Positions 52,042-60,800 of a stretch of 64,000 bases of DNA are shown piece after piece. Position 1 is the stretch's first letter. Every line of letters begins with the position of its first letter. Both the position numbers and the translations under genes were made by a program. The notes under the pieces were generated by a model. That model made no database searches, was not told the DNA's origin, and saw only the letters and a list, made by a program, of their open reading frames with translations. The DNA is taken from contig NZ_BQME02000001.1 in NCBI RefSeq assembly GCF_022180385.2, positions 2,301,178 through 2,365,177 of the forward strand, given 5' to 3'. The DNA is from Paenibacillus sp. L3-i20 (GTDB lineage Bacteria; Bacillota; Bacilli; Paenibacillales; Paenibacillaceae).

Positions 52042-52069
52042 AAAACCCCGACCTCAAGAGGTCGGGGTT
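52042..52069 (+). terminator. Terminator after XRE gene, near-copy of the ssrA terminator
   Basis: AAACCCCGACCTC pairs with GAGGTCGGGGTTT; ATTTTTG follows. The sequence differs from the ssrA terminator at 46642 mainly by one loop-proximal base. Confidence 0.9.
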
Positions 52070-52264
52070 TATTTTTGTTGAGGAAATTATGCATCAATGA
52101 AAATTATAAATAAGTATGCTGAATCAAGAAGGGTAGGAGGTAAATATGGAAATTAATTGAAATTTGTGAATAGTCGCTGTTATCTCCTAAAATTCTACTA
52201 TTTTTCATCTTCCATTCTTTATAATCTATTAATGTGAAACCTAATTTATTGAGATAGAGGAGAA

Positions 52265-54209
52265 ATGTTTAAGAAGTTGAAGTGGCTAAGTTTGATTATT
52301 CTAGTCATGGTAATGTCAGTAATGTCTGCATTGCCAAGTGTAGTAAGTGCACATGTAGAAGAAAATTCGAATGTAACAGCCAAACAGATTCATACGGAAG
52401 ACGGTTCAGATGTGATCACGTCAATTCCATTATGTGCGAATGGCTTTGTGGAACCACCGATAAATGTGACATCTATTACGACAAACTCAGCAGTTGTAGA
52501 TGTGAAATTCCCGATCTCGGGTAATGTCAGTAACAAGCTTTCGATACAATATTATAATTTTGAGAAATGAGAATATGAATTAGTAGAAGAACGAGGAAAT
52601 AATGCGGCCGAGGAGGGGGGTTATACTTTTACGAACCTAAAGCCCTATACTATGTATTCAGCTAGGATGAGATATACGGACGGTGGGAATGAAACGGGAT
52701 GGGATATTTTATTTCATACGCACATTCCATCTAATTCTGTTTCTTGGCAATACCGCATGAAAGTAGGTATACCCGATAACGTTGATTCGCCTACTTTTAG
52801 AAATAAAGTATTAGATCAATTAGGGGCAGTAGAGAATAACTTAAACACTGCGGGATTCAATAATAGTTCACCTCTTACGATCATTCCTATATTTTTTACG
52901 TATCCAAATACACAAGAGGGAAGCGATGCAGCACTGGAGATGAAACTTCCAGATGCTGATGGGAAGTTAGTTTATAGTAACTTTACTCAGCGTAGTTACT
53001 ATCATCAAGATGATAAAGCGATTCAATTTGGAGCCTATAGCAAGGAAGGTTGGTTTGATCAAAACCATACGGCAATACTTATTCATGAATTTGGCCATTA
53101 CTTAGGAAATGCATTTGATCTATATCAATACGATGTGTTGAGCAGTTCCTCGAATCCAATTAGTGGCGATACGTATGAATCACCGCCCTCTGTTATGAAC
53201 AATAGCTATGCTACTACGGCTTGGGATCAACATTCAATTAATCTAATTAATGCGACTAACGGATTTATCCCAACATCGAATGAATCGTACAAATATTTTC
53301 CGAAGAAAATAGCTGTTTCAATTACTGATGTTCAAGGTGTTCCGGTGGAGGGAACAGTAAAGTTGTATCCAGTAGATAGTGGAGATAACTCAAAAGTTAA
53401 TCCGAATCCACTAGTCACTACGCAAACGGTAAATGGACAATCCGTATTTGCTTCAAACCCATTTTTAATAAAAGGACCATTTGGTACATCTATTATTATA
53501 TACAAAAACTTTTTAGTTGAAGTTGTACTTGCCAATGCAACAAAGTTGTATCAATGGATGCCTATTCATGATGTGCATAATGCTTTTTTTTACAAATCCG
53601 AATGCAGAATTTACTCTATCATTCGTATATGATTCAAACAGTCATCTAGGAGATTTTTCTGGGACAGCCAAGTTGCATAAAAAATCGGTTGAATTAAATT
53701 GGAGTAAGTCTAATGGGGCATTAAGTTATGATATTTATAGATCGATAAATAATAGTGAATTCAAAATACTAGCTCAAGACGTAAAGGGTACGACATACAG
53801 CGATGCAGCAATTATAGATAAGTTTACTCACCAATATAGAATTATTGCTAGAAATGGAGCGATTTCAAAAACGATATCAGCGCCGATAAAGATTCATGTA
53901 CAGATTCCGATATTAGCAACAGGAAAACCAGGCAACATTTCGTTGTCACATAACAATTGGAGCAATTTAAGTGCTTTTAATATTCGTTTTGATATTCATT
54001 GGGGGAATAACGGGACGTCTTGGAAGTTGTATGAGGATGGAGGAACAGCTCCAATACACACGGGTACTCTCATAGACAATTCTCCGAATGCACAATCAGC
54101 AGAGTATGCCATTACGGGTAAAGCACCTGGTGTTTACAAATATAAGATAGAAGTAACAAATTCATTTGGGATGACAACGAGTAATGAAATGACTGTAACG
54201 GTCAAATAA
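52265..54209 (+). pseudogene. Secreted zinc metalloprotease gene, interrupted
   Basis: The frame opens with a signal peptide (about 1-29, ending VVSAHA-like) and an FN3-type domain. It meets an in-frame TGA at 52568-52570 and continues in the same frame with the rest of FN3. A metallopeptidase domain follows, with HEFGHYLGN (HExxH zinc motif) near 53086. At a run of eight T (about 53584-53591) one extra base shifts the frame. The remainder (to 54209) holds another FN3 domain and a ChiA-type Ig/FN3-like carbohydrate-associated domain (SWKLYEDGG). Intact, it would be about 645 aa. It is either two real mutations or sequence errors. Confidence 0.82.
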
Positions 54210-54236
54210 AGTAATAGGTTAATGAAATAGAAATGT

Positions 54237-54271
54237 AAAAGCTTCGAGACTATTGTAGTCTTGAAGCTTTT
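54237..54271. terminator. Terminator after the protease gene
   Basis: AAAAGCTTCGAGAC pairs with GTCTTGAAGCTTTT; T-rich sequence follows. Confidence 0.85.
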
Positions 54272-54355
54272 GTTTATGCAGAAGGATGAGTGTATACGAT
54301 TTTTTGTTTGCTAGCACTGAAAATCTCAGACACTTTAAAATGTAAAATTGTATGT

Positions 54356-54550
54356 TCAATGGAACGAGTTTCTAAAATCCAATGTAAATACATTTGTTGT
54401 GCTTTTGAAAAGTTTACTAAAATATAGCGGATGTTCGAACCCCGGTAGGTAAGCAATTTCACTAATTGATATCTCTAACTTGACTAAGTCATCCATTACC
54501 TTCTCAATTAATTTGTTGTGAATATGCTTTTGTACGCTCTGTACAGTCAA
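54356..54550 (-). pseudogene. AraC-family regulator remnant
   Basis: The 64-codon minus-strand frame keeps only the C-terminal AraC helix-turn-helix signature: ISISEIAYLPGFEHPLYFSKLFK followed by LDFRNSFH. The usual first HTH and the sensor domain are missing, and no start of a full gene can be found upstream (54551-54987). It is probably a leftover of a regulator of the neighbouring GH8 or protease gene. Confidence 0.75.
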
Positions 54551-54987
54551 TTTTCCTCATCACATCCTGCTTCAGTGCTATCAATGTTAGCAATAAGTAA
54601 GGTCTGTCCGGGCGACACCTACGTAATGCCATCATTATTTTAATTAATAAAGTGGAATGGGCTTGGCGTATTCATCGCACTTTTCAAGATTGCTCGATAA
54701 TTCATGGTTAGAAGAAGATCAGAAGTATTAACAAGTTGCAGCAGAGAATATCATTTGGGCCGCCTAGTGGTGGGGATTTCACTATGTAAACGGTCGAGTA
54801 ACCGTAAATAGTATCATTCTTTTAAATTTTTTTAAAAAAAGGATGTTCAGGGGATTCGAGATATGCTATTTTATAAGCACATCATCGTTTTCCTTTTTTT
54901 TTATTCAAAAGTTAAAGCGCTTAAACTTTTGTGGGAAGGAGGCAGTTCATGCTTTAAGTGGTCAAACCATTATAAGGAGGAGTTATT
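54551..54987. other. Upstream region of the GH8 gene
   Basis: The 437-bp spacer holds no intact gene. A catabolite-responsive-like palindrome lies at 54911-54926. Near 54940-54957 a GGAAGGAGG site precedes ATG-CTT-TAA, a two-codon frame. The true GH8 start follows a second AAGGAGG. Confidence 0.5.
54911..54926. promoter_or_regulatory. Candidate cre (CcpA) operator before GH8 gene
   Basis: GTTAAAGCGCTTAAAC has the AAGCGCTT core of catabolite-responsive elements and is nearly palindromic beyond it. It lies 62 bp before the GH8 start, where CcpA with Ser46-phosphorylated HPr could repress. A LacI-family operator is an alternative. Confidence 0.5.
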
Positions 54988-57378
54988 GTGAATCCAATGA
55001 AAATCGTGTTTAAAGCTCCAAGGCTAAAACCGGTATTAATTGTTATACTCGCAACGTTACTCTTATTGACGCTTATCGTTATTCCGGCTCCACGGCAAGA
55101 CGTTGTGCACGCAGCTGGCGAATTAAAACCGTTTCCACAGGCAGTGAACTACGCGGGCATAATTAAACCTAATCATGTAACACAAGCTGCAATGAATACG
55201 GCTGTATCCACTTATTATGACTACTGGAAAGCCCAGTATTTGAAAAATGATTTATCCTCGCTCCCTGGGGGCTATTATGTTAAAGGCCATGTTACGGGAA
55301 ACCAACAGGGTTTCAATGCCCTTGGATCGTCAGAGAGTCAAGGATATGGAATGATTATTACGGCATTAATGGCAGGGCATGATGCCAATGCCCAGAGCAT
55401 TTATAATGGGTTATTTAAAACGGCAAGAGCATTCAAGAGTGCTAAAAACGCTAATCTGATGGGCTGGATAGTTGCTGACCATATCAATGCTCAGGGACAC
55501 TACAGATCAGCTACTGATGGAGATTTGGATATTGCTTATTCCTTGCTTCTTGCCCATAAGCAATGGGGATCAAGCGGAACAATCAATTATTTGGCAGAAG
55601 CTCAAAATATGATTACAAATGGTATTAAAGTTAGCAATGTAACAACAAATAATCGTCTAAATTTGGGTGACTGGGATTCAAAAAGCGCATTGAATACTCG
55701 TCCATCTGACTGGATGTTAGCGCAGCTTAAAGCGTTCCATGAATTTACTGGTGATCAGACGTGGCTAAATGTCATTGACAATTTGTATAACGTTTATACA
55801 ACATTTAGCCAGACGTATTCACCAACTACTGGACTCATCTCAGATTTTGTCATCAACAATCCACCGGAGCCAGCAGGTGAAGGTTTCTTGGATGAGTTTC
55901 CAGAAACCAATATATATTACTATAATGCAAGCCGTGTACCGCTCAGGATCGTGATGGATTATGCAATGTATGGAGATACGAGAGGTAAGGCAATTGCTGA
56001 CAAGATGGCGACATGGGCTAAAGGGAAAGCAAATGGCATACCGGGCAACATAAGGGATGGATACCAGTTGAATGGAACGACTTACGGAGGCTATGCGCCT
56101 GCCGTATTCGTTTCCCCGTTTATAGCGGCGAGTACGACGAACACTAGCCATCAGGCTTGGGTTAACGCGGGATGGGACTGGATGAAAAACAAAAAAGAAA
56201 GTTACTACAATGATTCTTATAATTTGTTGACGATGCTGTTTATGTCCGGAAACTGGTGGAAACCAGTCGTAGGAGGAACAACAGACAACCAAGCACCAAC
56301 CGTACCTGGAGCATTGGTAGCAAATGCGTCTTCCAGTAGCACGATCAATCTAAGCTGGAACGCTTCAACTGATAATGTCGGCGTAACGAGCTACACCATT
56401 TTCCGAGGGGGTAGCCAGGTCGGAACTGCTACGGGCTTGTCGTACGTTGATTCTGGTCTGACTGCAAGTACAGCTTATAGTTATACAGTTAAAGCCGTTG
56501 ATGGAGCTGGAAATATGTCAGGTAACAGCAACATTGCAAGTGCAACGACCCTGCCGTCTTCTCCAGTAGGTGTCAACTTAGCGCTTAACAAGCCAGCGAC
56601 CGCTAGTACAACGGAGGGCACAGGTTTTGAAGCATCAAAAGCAACTGATGGCAGCAGCTCAACTAGATGGGCGAGTGTGGAGGGAGTAGATCCACAGTCG
56701 ATTTATGTTAATCTGGGATCAAGCCAATCTGTTAACAAAGTAAAATTGAATTGGGAAGCTGCCTATGCTTCAGGTTATACCATTCAGCTATCCAATGACA
56801 GTGGAACACCGACAAATTGGACGACTGTTTACAGCACGAATACAGGAGATGGAGCAGTTGATGACATTACATTCCCTGCGCAAAACGCTAAGTATGTGAG
56901 GGTGAACGGTACGGCAAGAGGTACGGCTTATGGATATTCACTTTGGGATTTCGAAGTATATGGAGCGTCAATAACTGTTGCCAATTTGGCAGCAGGCAAG
57001 ACGACAACTACAAGCTCAGTTGAAGGAGCGGGGTTTGAAGGAAACAAAGCGGTTGACGGTAGCGCCGCTACTCGTTGGGCGAGTGTGGAGGGAGTAGACC
57101 CGCAGTGGATCTACGTCAATCTTGATTCAAGCCAATCCATCAATAGAGTGAAGCTGAATTGGGAAGCTGCTTATGCTACTGCCTATACGGTTCAAGTCTC
57201 AAATGATGCGGGAGCCCCAAGCAATTGGACGACCGTATACACAACGACATCCGGTGATGGCGCTGTTGATGATTTGACTTTCAACGCAACTCAGGCAAAA
57301 TATGTGAGAGTACATGCAACAGCGCGAGCTACAGCATATGGTTACTCGCTGTTCGAATTTGAAGTATACGGAGCATAG
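54988..57378 (+). CDS. Secreted GH8 glucanase/chitosanase with FN3 and two discoidin domains
   Basis: This 796-aa exported enzyme has a signal segment (about 16-43, cleavage near VHAAG). A glycoside hydrolase family 8 domain spans about 50-430. The proton donor Glu lies in GSSESQGYGM, and the GH8 signature ATDGDLDIAYSLLLAHKQW carries the catalytic Asp residues. An FN3 domain (about 435-525) and two tandem F5/8 type C domains (about 530-660 and 665-796) follow; the latter repeat RWASVEGVDPQ. Substrate is chitosan, lichenan or cellulose; family 8 covers all three. The start is GTG after AAGGAGG. Confidence 0.92.
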   Translation: MNPMKIVFKAPRLKPVLIVILATLLLLTLIVIPAPRQDVVHAAGELKPFPQAVNYAGIIKPNHVTQAAMNTAVSTYYDYWKAQYLKNDLSSLPGGYYVKGHVTGNQQGFNALGSSESQGYGMIITALMAGHDANAQSIYNGLFKTARAFKSAKNANLMGWIVADHINAQGHYRSATDGDLDIAYSLLLAHKQWGSSGTINYLAEAQNMITNGIKVSNVTTNNRLNLGDWDSKSALNTRPSDWMLAQLKAFHEFTGDQTWLNVIDNLYNVYTTFSQTYSPTTGLISDFVINNPPEPAGEGFLDEFPETNIYYYNASRVPLRIVMDYAMYGDTRGKAIADKMATWAKGKANGIPGNIRDGYQLNGTTYGGYAPAVFVSPFIAASTTNTSHQAWVNAGWDWMKNKKESYYNDSYNLLTMLFMSGNWWKPVVGGTTDNQAPTVPGALVANASSSSTINLSWNASTDNVGVTSYTIFRGGSQVGTATGLSYVDSGLTASTAYSYTVKAVDGAGNMSGNSNIASATTLPSSPVGVNLALNKPATASTTEGTGFEASKATDGSSSTRWASVEGVDPQSIYVNLGSSQSVNKVKLNWEAAYASGYTIQLSNDSGTPTNWTTVYSTNTGDGAVDDITFPAQNAKYVRVNGTARGTAYGYSLWDFEVYGASITVANLAAGKTTTTSSVEGAGFEGNKAVDGSAATRWASVEGVDPQWIYVNLDSSQSINRVKLNWEAAYATAYTVQVSNDAGAPSNWTTVYTTTSGDGAVDDLTFNATQAKYVRVHATARATAYGYSLFEFEVYGA

Positions 57379-57413
57379 GCATGTAAGAAGAGCTATCTAT
57401 TAAAAACGAAAAC

Positions 57414-57463
57414 AGCTGACCGCAAGAGTCAGCTCTCAGGCTGTCGAGAAAGTATCGACAGCC
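57414..57463 (+). terminator. Two hairpins after the GH8 gene
   Basis: AGCTGAC/GTCAGCT (57414-57434) is followed by GGCTGTCGA/TCGACAGCC (57439-57463). The T tract is weak. The second resembles hairpins often found at insertion-element ends. Confidence 0.55.
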
Positions 57464-57832
57464 ATCTTTATGTCTAAATATTTTAATGCAACACTGCGTT
57501 AATATATGGTAATAATATAAACTACTAAGCAGGGCGAAATTGGTAATGTAACGATAACAAACATGCATTCATGTGCGAGTAATAACTTGTTCCGCTTGAT
57601 CAAGATCTGCCGATTCTCCTGTCAACTTACACGATACCGCAAGTTGACTTCTACGAAGAATTGGAAATGAGATTTACGGTTCGTGAATAACTAGATAAGC
57701 TCGCTAATTGTATAAAGCCGTGCTTTCCCTTGCAGGAGGCTCGGCTTTATTGATTCAGTTAACCTAAATACGATGAGTTTGACTGAGCAGATGGTTAAAA
57801 TAGAGAATGCCTGTCGCTTAGCGGCACAGACC

Positions 57833-57875
57833 TTCATTAAAGGTCATTGTGTATAGCACAATGACCTTTAATGAA
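57833..57875. repeat. 19-bp perfect inverted repeat, 5-nt loop
   Basis: 57833-57851 is the exact reverse complement of 57857-57875 (core AAAGGTCATTGTG / CACAATGACCTTT). No T tract follows. Confidence 0.9.
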
Positions 57876-58237
57876 TAGGCAAAAAGTTAATGTCATTTAT
57901 AGTAAATGTAATAAAATTACTTATAATGAGAATTTAATGATCTTAGTATGGCTAGTTATTGCTTATTTATTTGTACTGGATGGTTAAGAAATTCAACATC
58001 CAAAACCAGTGATGTACTCCCTGAATGAGAGAGAAACTAGATAGAACAACACAAACTAGCTCGGGAAGCATAGACTTCTCGGGGCTGGTTTTTCTAATAC
58101 AGTATTATTACATTTATAACTTGCTCAGAAGTATAAGCAATTCGTTTTATATCAATAGTGGAAACAACTAGTTTTAGAATACATCCATAAGAGAGATGGC
58201 ACCATTTGAACTATAAATTGTATGTGTCGATATATTT

Positions 58238-58290
58238 GGACAGGGGGTCAAATTCCATCACCTCCATACTCACCATGGAAAAACCGACCT
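58238..58290 (+). repeat. Decayed copy of the ssrA 3' end (att-like site)
   Basis: It aligns with 46605-46652. GGACAGGGG, then TCAAAT, CCTCCA and CACCATG are identical blocks in the same order, followed by a run of A residues and ACCGACC as at the start of the ssrA terminator. Differences are scattered, plus a 4-base insertion. It probably marks the far border of DNA that entered at ssrA. Confidence 0.7.
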
Positions 58291-58355
58291 TATAAGATTA
58301 ACTATCTGAGGTTCCTAATACAGTAAAGTTCAACATATCCCGACATGATATTCCA

Positions 58356-58364
58356 TGATATACT
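58356..58364 (+). promoter_or_regulatory. Extended -10 promoter of the AAA+ cassette
   Basis: TGATATACT fits TGnTATAcT, 38 bp before the first gene of the cassette; no convincing -35 box. Confidence 0.45.
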
Positions 58365-58402
58365 AAATTAAACCAAATGAATATATAGTTCTTGGAGGTA
58401 CT

Positions 58403-58879
58403 ATGCGGAGACCAATATTAGGACTTAACACACAAGTGGAAACCCGTCTGGATTATACGCCTAGGCAGCAAGTCGTAGCTCGTTTAGAAGGAGTTGCACT
58501 AGAAAAGAGATTGCGTACGAAACGCTCAAGCTCTTTCGTTGAAGCGATGACTAAGCTTGATGTTAGCGGTATTGTTGCAGTTAAGGGAGAAGTTCAAGAG
58601 TTAATTGATCAAATTGCGAGTGAATTTCCTGAGCTAACGGTGGAGCAACTTGCTCTAGGTATTGTGAGCAAATGTTATCTGGGAAATCCTTATGAAGTTC
58701 ATTCGCTAGATACTAGATTACAGATTCTCGATCATTATAAACGAGGAGAAGCAGCACCTAACGGTATGGAAAAAGCTAGAAAGTTGGCTATGCATCCTGC
58801 TTATGCTTACATTGAGGTATACACGAATATGATCTGTGCAGTATCCAAATCCGGGGAAGTATCTATGATTAAGGAGTAG
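58403..58879 (+). CDS. Unknown 158-aa protein, first gene of the AAA+ cassette
   Basis: This soluble protein has no signal peptide or membrane segment. The N-terminal 50 residues are basic and polar (RLRTKRSSS). The rest is predicted helical (VQELIDQIASEFPELTVEQLALGIVSKCYLG). I do not recognise the family. GGAGG lies 5 nt before the ATG. The next gene starts 7 nt after its stop, with its ribosome-binding site inside this gene, so co-expression with the coiled-coil membrane protein is certain to be tight. Confidence 0.82.
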   Translation: MRRPILGLNTQVETRLDYTPRQQVVARLEGVALEKRLRTKRSSSFVEAMTKLDVSGIVAVKGEVQELIDQIASEFPELTVEQLALGIVSKCYLGNPYEVHSLDTRLQILDHYKRGEAAPNGMEKARKLAMHPAYAYIEVYTNMICAVSKSGEVSMIKE

Positions 58880-58886
58880 ATGAGCG

Positions 58887-60590
58887 ATGTCAGATCGAAT
58901 AATTTCAACGGCTAATTTGAACCAGATTGAAAATTCATTGAGCGCAATTAATAATAATGTTCAAACCGTACATCGTAAGGTTGGTGCTGTGGAGCAGCAA
59001 CTGGGAGATACGCAGAGCGATCTTGCAGTGCTTGCGGAAGAGTTCCGTGAATTTGTTCGTCAAGATGCTTTGATTAAAAATGTCCAGCTAGCAGAGATGA
59101 GGCTTGTTAAGGTCAGACAAGAGCTTGAAAATAAATACGGTCACTATGAGGATGTTCGGCGGAAAGCGATTGGCATATTGCAAGCCGTTGACAGCAGTTT
59201 GGTGCGTAAGGATACCATTGAGAATGCTTCAGAAGAGCAACTGCTCGCTGCTCCACGTTATTGGTTGGCACCATGTTTAATCGCACTATCTGCTTGGCTA
59301 AGTGATAATAAGGAACTGGCGGAGAAGGCTGTAGTTGAAGCCTTGCGAAGAGATGATGAGAAGACATCCTTGTTTTTTGCATTGGTTACACGCCGAGGAG
59401 GCCGTTATCAATCAAGCCGTGCTTGGTTGGAACGATATTTTGGCCAGCAAGATCCAAATGAGCTCAAGAGAGAAATTGTTGTTTTGATCGACGGTTTCTC
59501 AAATGGAATATTTGGTCCAGAAGCCAGATCGAGATGCGGACTATTAATTAAAGGCTGGTTGGACGAGCTTTCGCAAAAAGCGGGCTTTATAGAAATACAG
59601 CGGGATCAATGGAAGAATGCGCTTTACTCTCGTAAAGAAAAGCTAGATACTACAAAATATCCACATTTGCAAAAGTATAGTCCGACATGGCCCCAGCTTC
59701 AACATGCGCTTGAGGGTGCAAAACTGCATGATATTATTTTTCAATATTTCAATTTTATACTTACGCAAGAGATTATTCCTTCGAAAAACTTGGCTTTTGC
59801 AGTAGACCAACTACTCGATATATTAGTTCGTGAATTCGATGGAGAAGAGCTACCGTTGCGCCGTGAAGAACGATTAAATGAATTAATTGTTAAAGAAGAA
59901 GGAGACAAAAATACAGCCCAGCATTTGTTCGCGAATGAGAAGGTCGTGGAGGAAGGACTTAATTTTACCCAGCTTCTAACCAATTTCTCCATGTATCCGG
60001 TAGAATCAAATGCTTCAGTTGCTACCCAAAAGCTGGCTATAGCATTATCGAAAGAATGGATTACTCATGCTCATGATGATCTGACGGCCGAAAATCGTAA
60101 TGCACTCCCTATAGATATTCAAATTACATTGGATGATTGGGCGGGCTATTCGAGGGACGGAAGTAATGAGGGAGAACTGATCTCCAGTTTGCAACAGCAT
60201 ATTCAATTGAAGAAAGAAGATGTGTTGAGAAGAAACAAACTTGGCGCCAAACATTGGGTATCATTGGTTGCAGGTATTGGTTTCTTTTTGCTAGGTTTAG
60301 GCACATTATTTTTGTTTATTGTATCGGCAATATGTACGTATATTTTCATACAAGGCCTGCGGAACGTAAGGGCGAATGTTAAAGTAATCGAGCAGAATTA
60401 TGAAGAAATTTTTGCCAATCATAAACAAATTTTAGTTGCAACGTTAAGCGATATTGTAGATTATCGCCGAGAATACGAGATTGAGGATGCAAAAGCAAGT
60501 AAAGTAGCCGAGCTGCTTGATCAAGTGACACCAGATCAATATACATATTCGACCTATGATTCTGCCAGAGCGGTTATCTCGTCAAAATAA
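58887..60590 (+). CDS. Coiled-coil membrane protein of the AAA+ cassette
   Basis: The 567-aa protein has an N-terminal heptad-rich coiled coil (about 8-100: QIENSLSAINNNVQTVHRKV and onward) and a long helical middle. A hydrophobic stretch at about 457-491 is long enough for a membrane hairpin, and the 75-residue C-terminal tail is again helical and charged. There is no signal peptide. The family is not recognised. The architecture suggests a membrane-tethered scaffold or remodelling target for the AAA+ ATPase encoded at 61340; this is inference from operon linkage. Confidence 0.85.
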   Translation: MSDRIISTANLNQIENSLSAINNNVQTVHRKVGAVEQQLGDTQSDLAVLAEEFREFVRQDALIKNVQLAEMRLVKVRQELENKYGHYEDVRRKAIGILQAVDSSLVRKDTIENASEEQLLAAPRYWLAPCLIALSAWLSDNKELAEKAVVEALRRDDEKTSLFFALVTRRGGRYQSSRAWLERYFGQQDPNELKREIVVLIDGFSNGIFGPEARSRCGLLIKGWLDELSQKAGFIEIQRDQWKNALYSRKEKLDTTKYPHLQKYSPTWPQLQHALEGAKLHDIIFQYFNFILTQEIIPSKNLAFAVDQLLDILVREFDGEELPLRREERLNELIVKEEGDKNTAQHLFANEKVVEEGLNFTQLLTNFSMYPVESNASVATQKLAIALSKEWITHAHDDLTAENRNALPIDIQITLDDWAGYSRDGSNEGELISSLQQHIQLKKEDVLRRNKLGAKHWVSLVAGIGFFLLGLGTLFLFIVSAICTYIFIQGLRNVRANVKVIEQNYEEIFANHKQILVATLSDIVDYRREYEIEDAKASKVAELLDQVTPDQYTYSTYDSARAVISSK

Positions 60591-60605
60591 AAGGAGTGAA
60601 TCTGA

Positions 60606-60800
60606 ATGTTAAATAGAAGCAGATCAATCATACAACATTCTACCACAGGTCCGTCTGCCGACATGCAAGCGAAGCTGGATCAGAAGATTGAACAATTGCA
60701 GAAGCAAACCGTCAATCAATCATTAGCGGAGAACTTTCCATCATGGGATTTGAATCCGCCTGCTGTATTAGTTCGAAGACGGAGCTCGAAATTGCTATGA
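60606..60800 (+). CDS. 64-aa peptide of the AAA+ cassette
   Basis: This small protein starts with an AAAGGAG site 8-9 nt before the ATG. The N-terminal half is polar, with a short amphipathic helix (MQAKLDQKIEQLQKQ). The end is a compact motif, PSWDLNPPAVLVRRR, that looks like a linear binding motif. Its stop overlaps the next start (ATGA at 60797), giving translational coupling. It may be an adaptor or substrate tag for the ATPase; the function is unknown. Confidence 0.72.
   Translation: MLNRSRSIIQHSTTGPSADMQAKLDQKIEQLQKQTVNQSLAENFPSWDLNPPAVLVRRRSSKLL

Larger units (their letters stand above)
57379..58402. other. 1-kb gene-free stretch at the island border
   Basis: No gene is recognisable. 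It contains two adjacent hairpins (57414-57434 and 57439-57463, the second GGCTGTCGA/TCGACAGCC) and a hairpin with ATAAAGCCG/CGGCTTTAT arms (57712-57750). It also holds a 19-bp perfect palindrome (57833-57875), a terminator-like hairpin (about 58053-58093), the decayed ssrA 3' copy (58238-58290) and an extended -10 promoter (58356-58364). The density of palindromes suggests insertion-element debris. Confidence 0.6.

Noticed and set aside
52265..52640. Selenocysteine reading of the in-frame TGA in the protease gene
   Set aside because: The TGA lies in an FN3-like domain with no redox motif, and a second frameshift follows; decay or error is simpler.
54274..54462. Minus-strand frame beside the AraC remnant
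   Set aside because: It overlaps the AraC helix-turn-helix in another frame and shows no family features.
54949..54957. ATG-CTT-TAA minigene behind a strong GGAAGGAGG
   Set aside because: Could be a regulatory leader, but two codons are too little evidence to call a gene.
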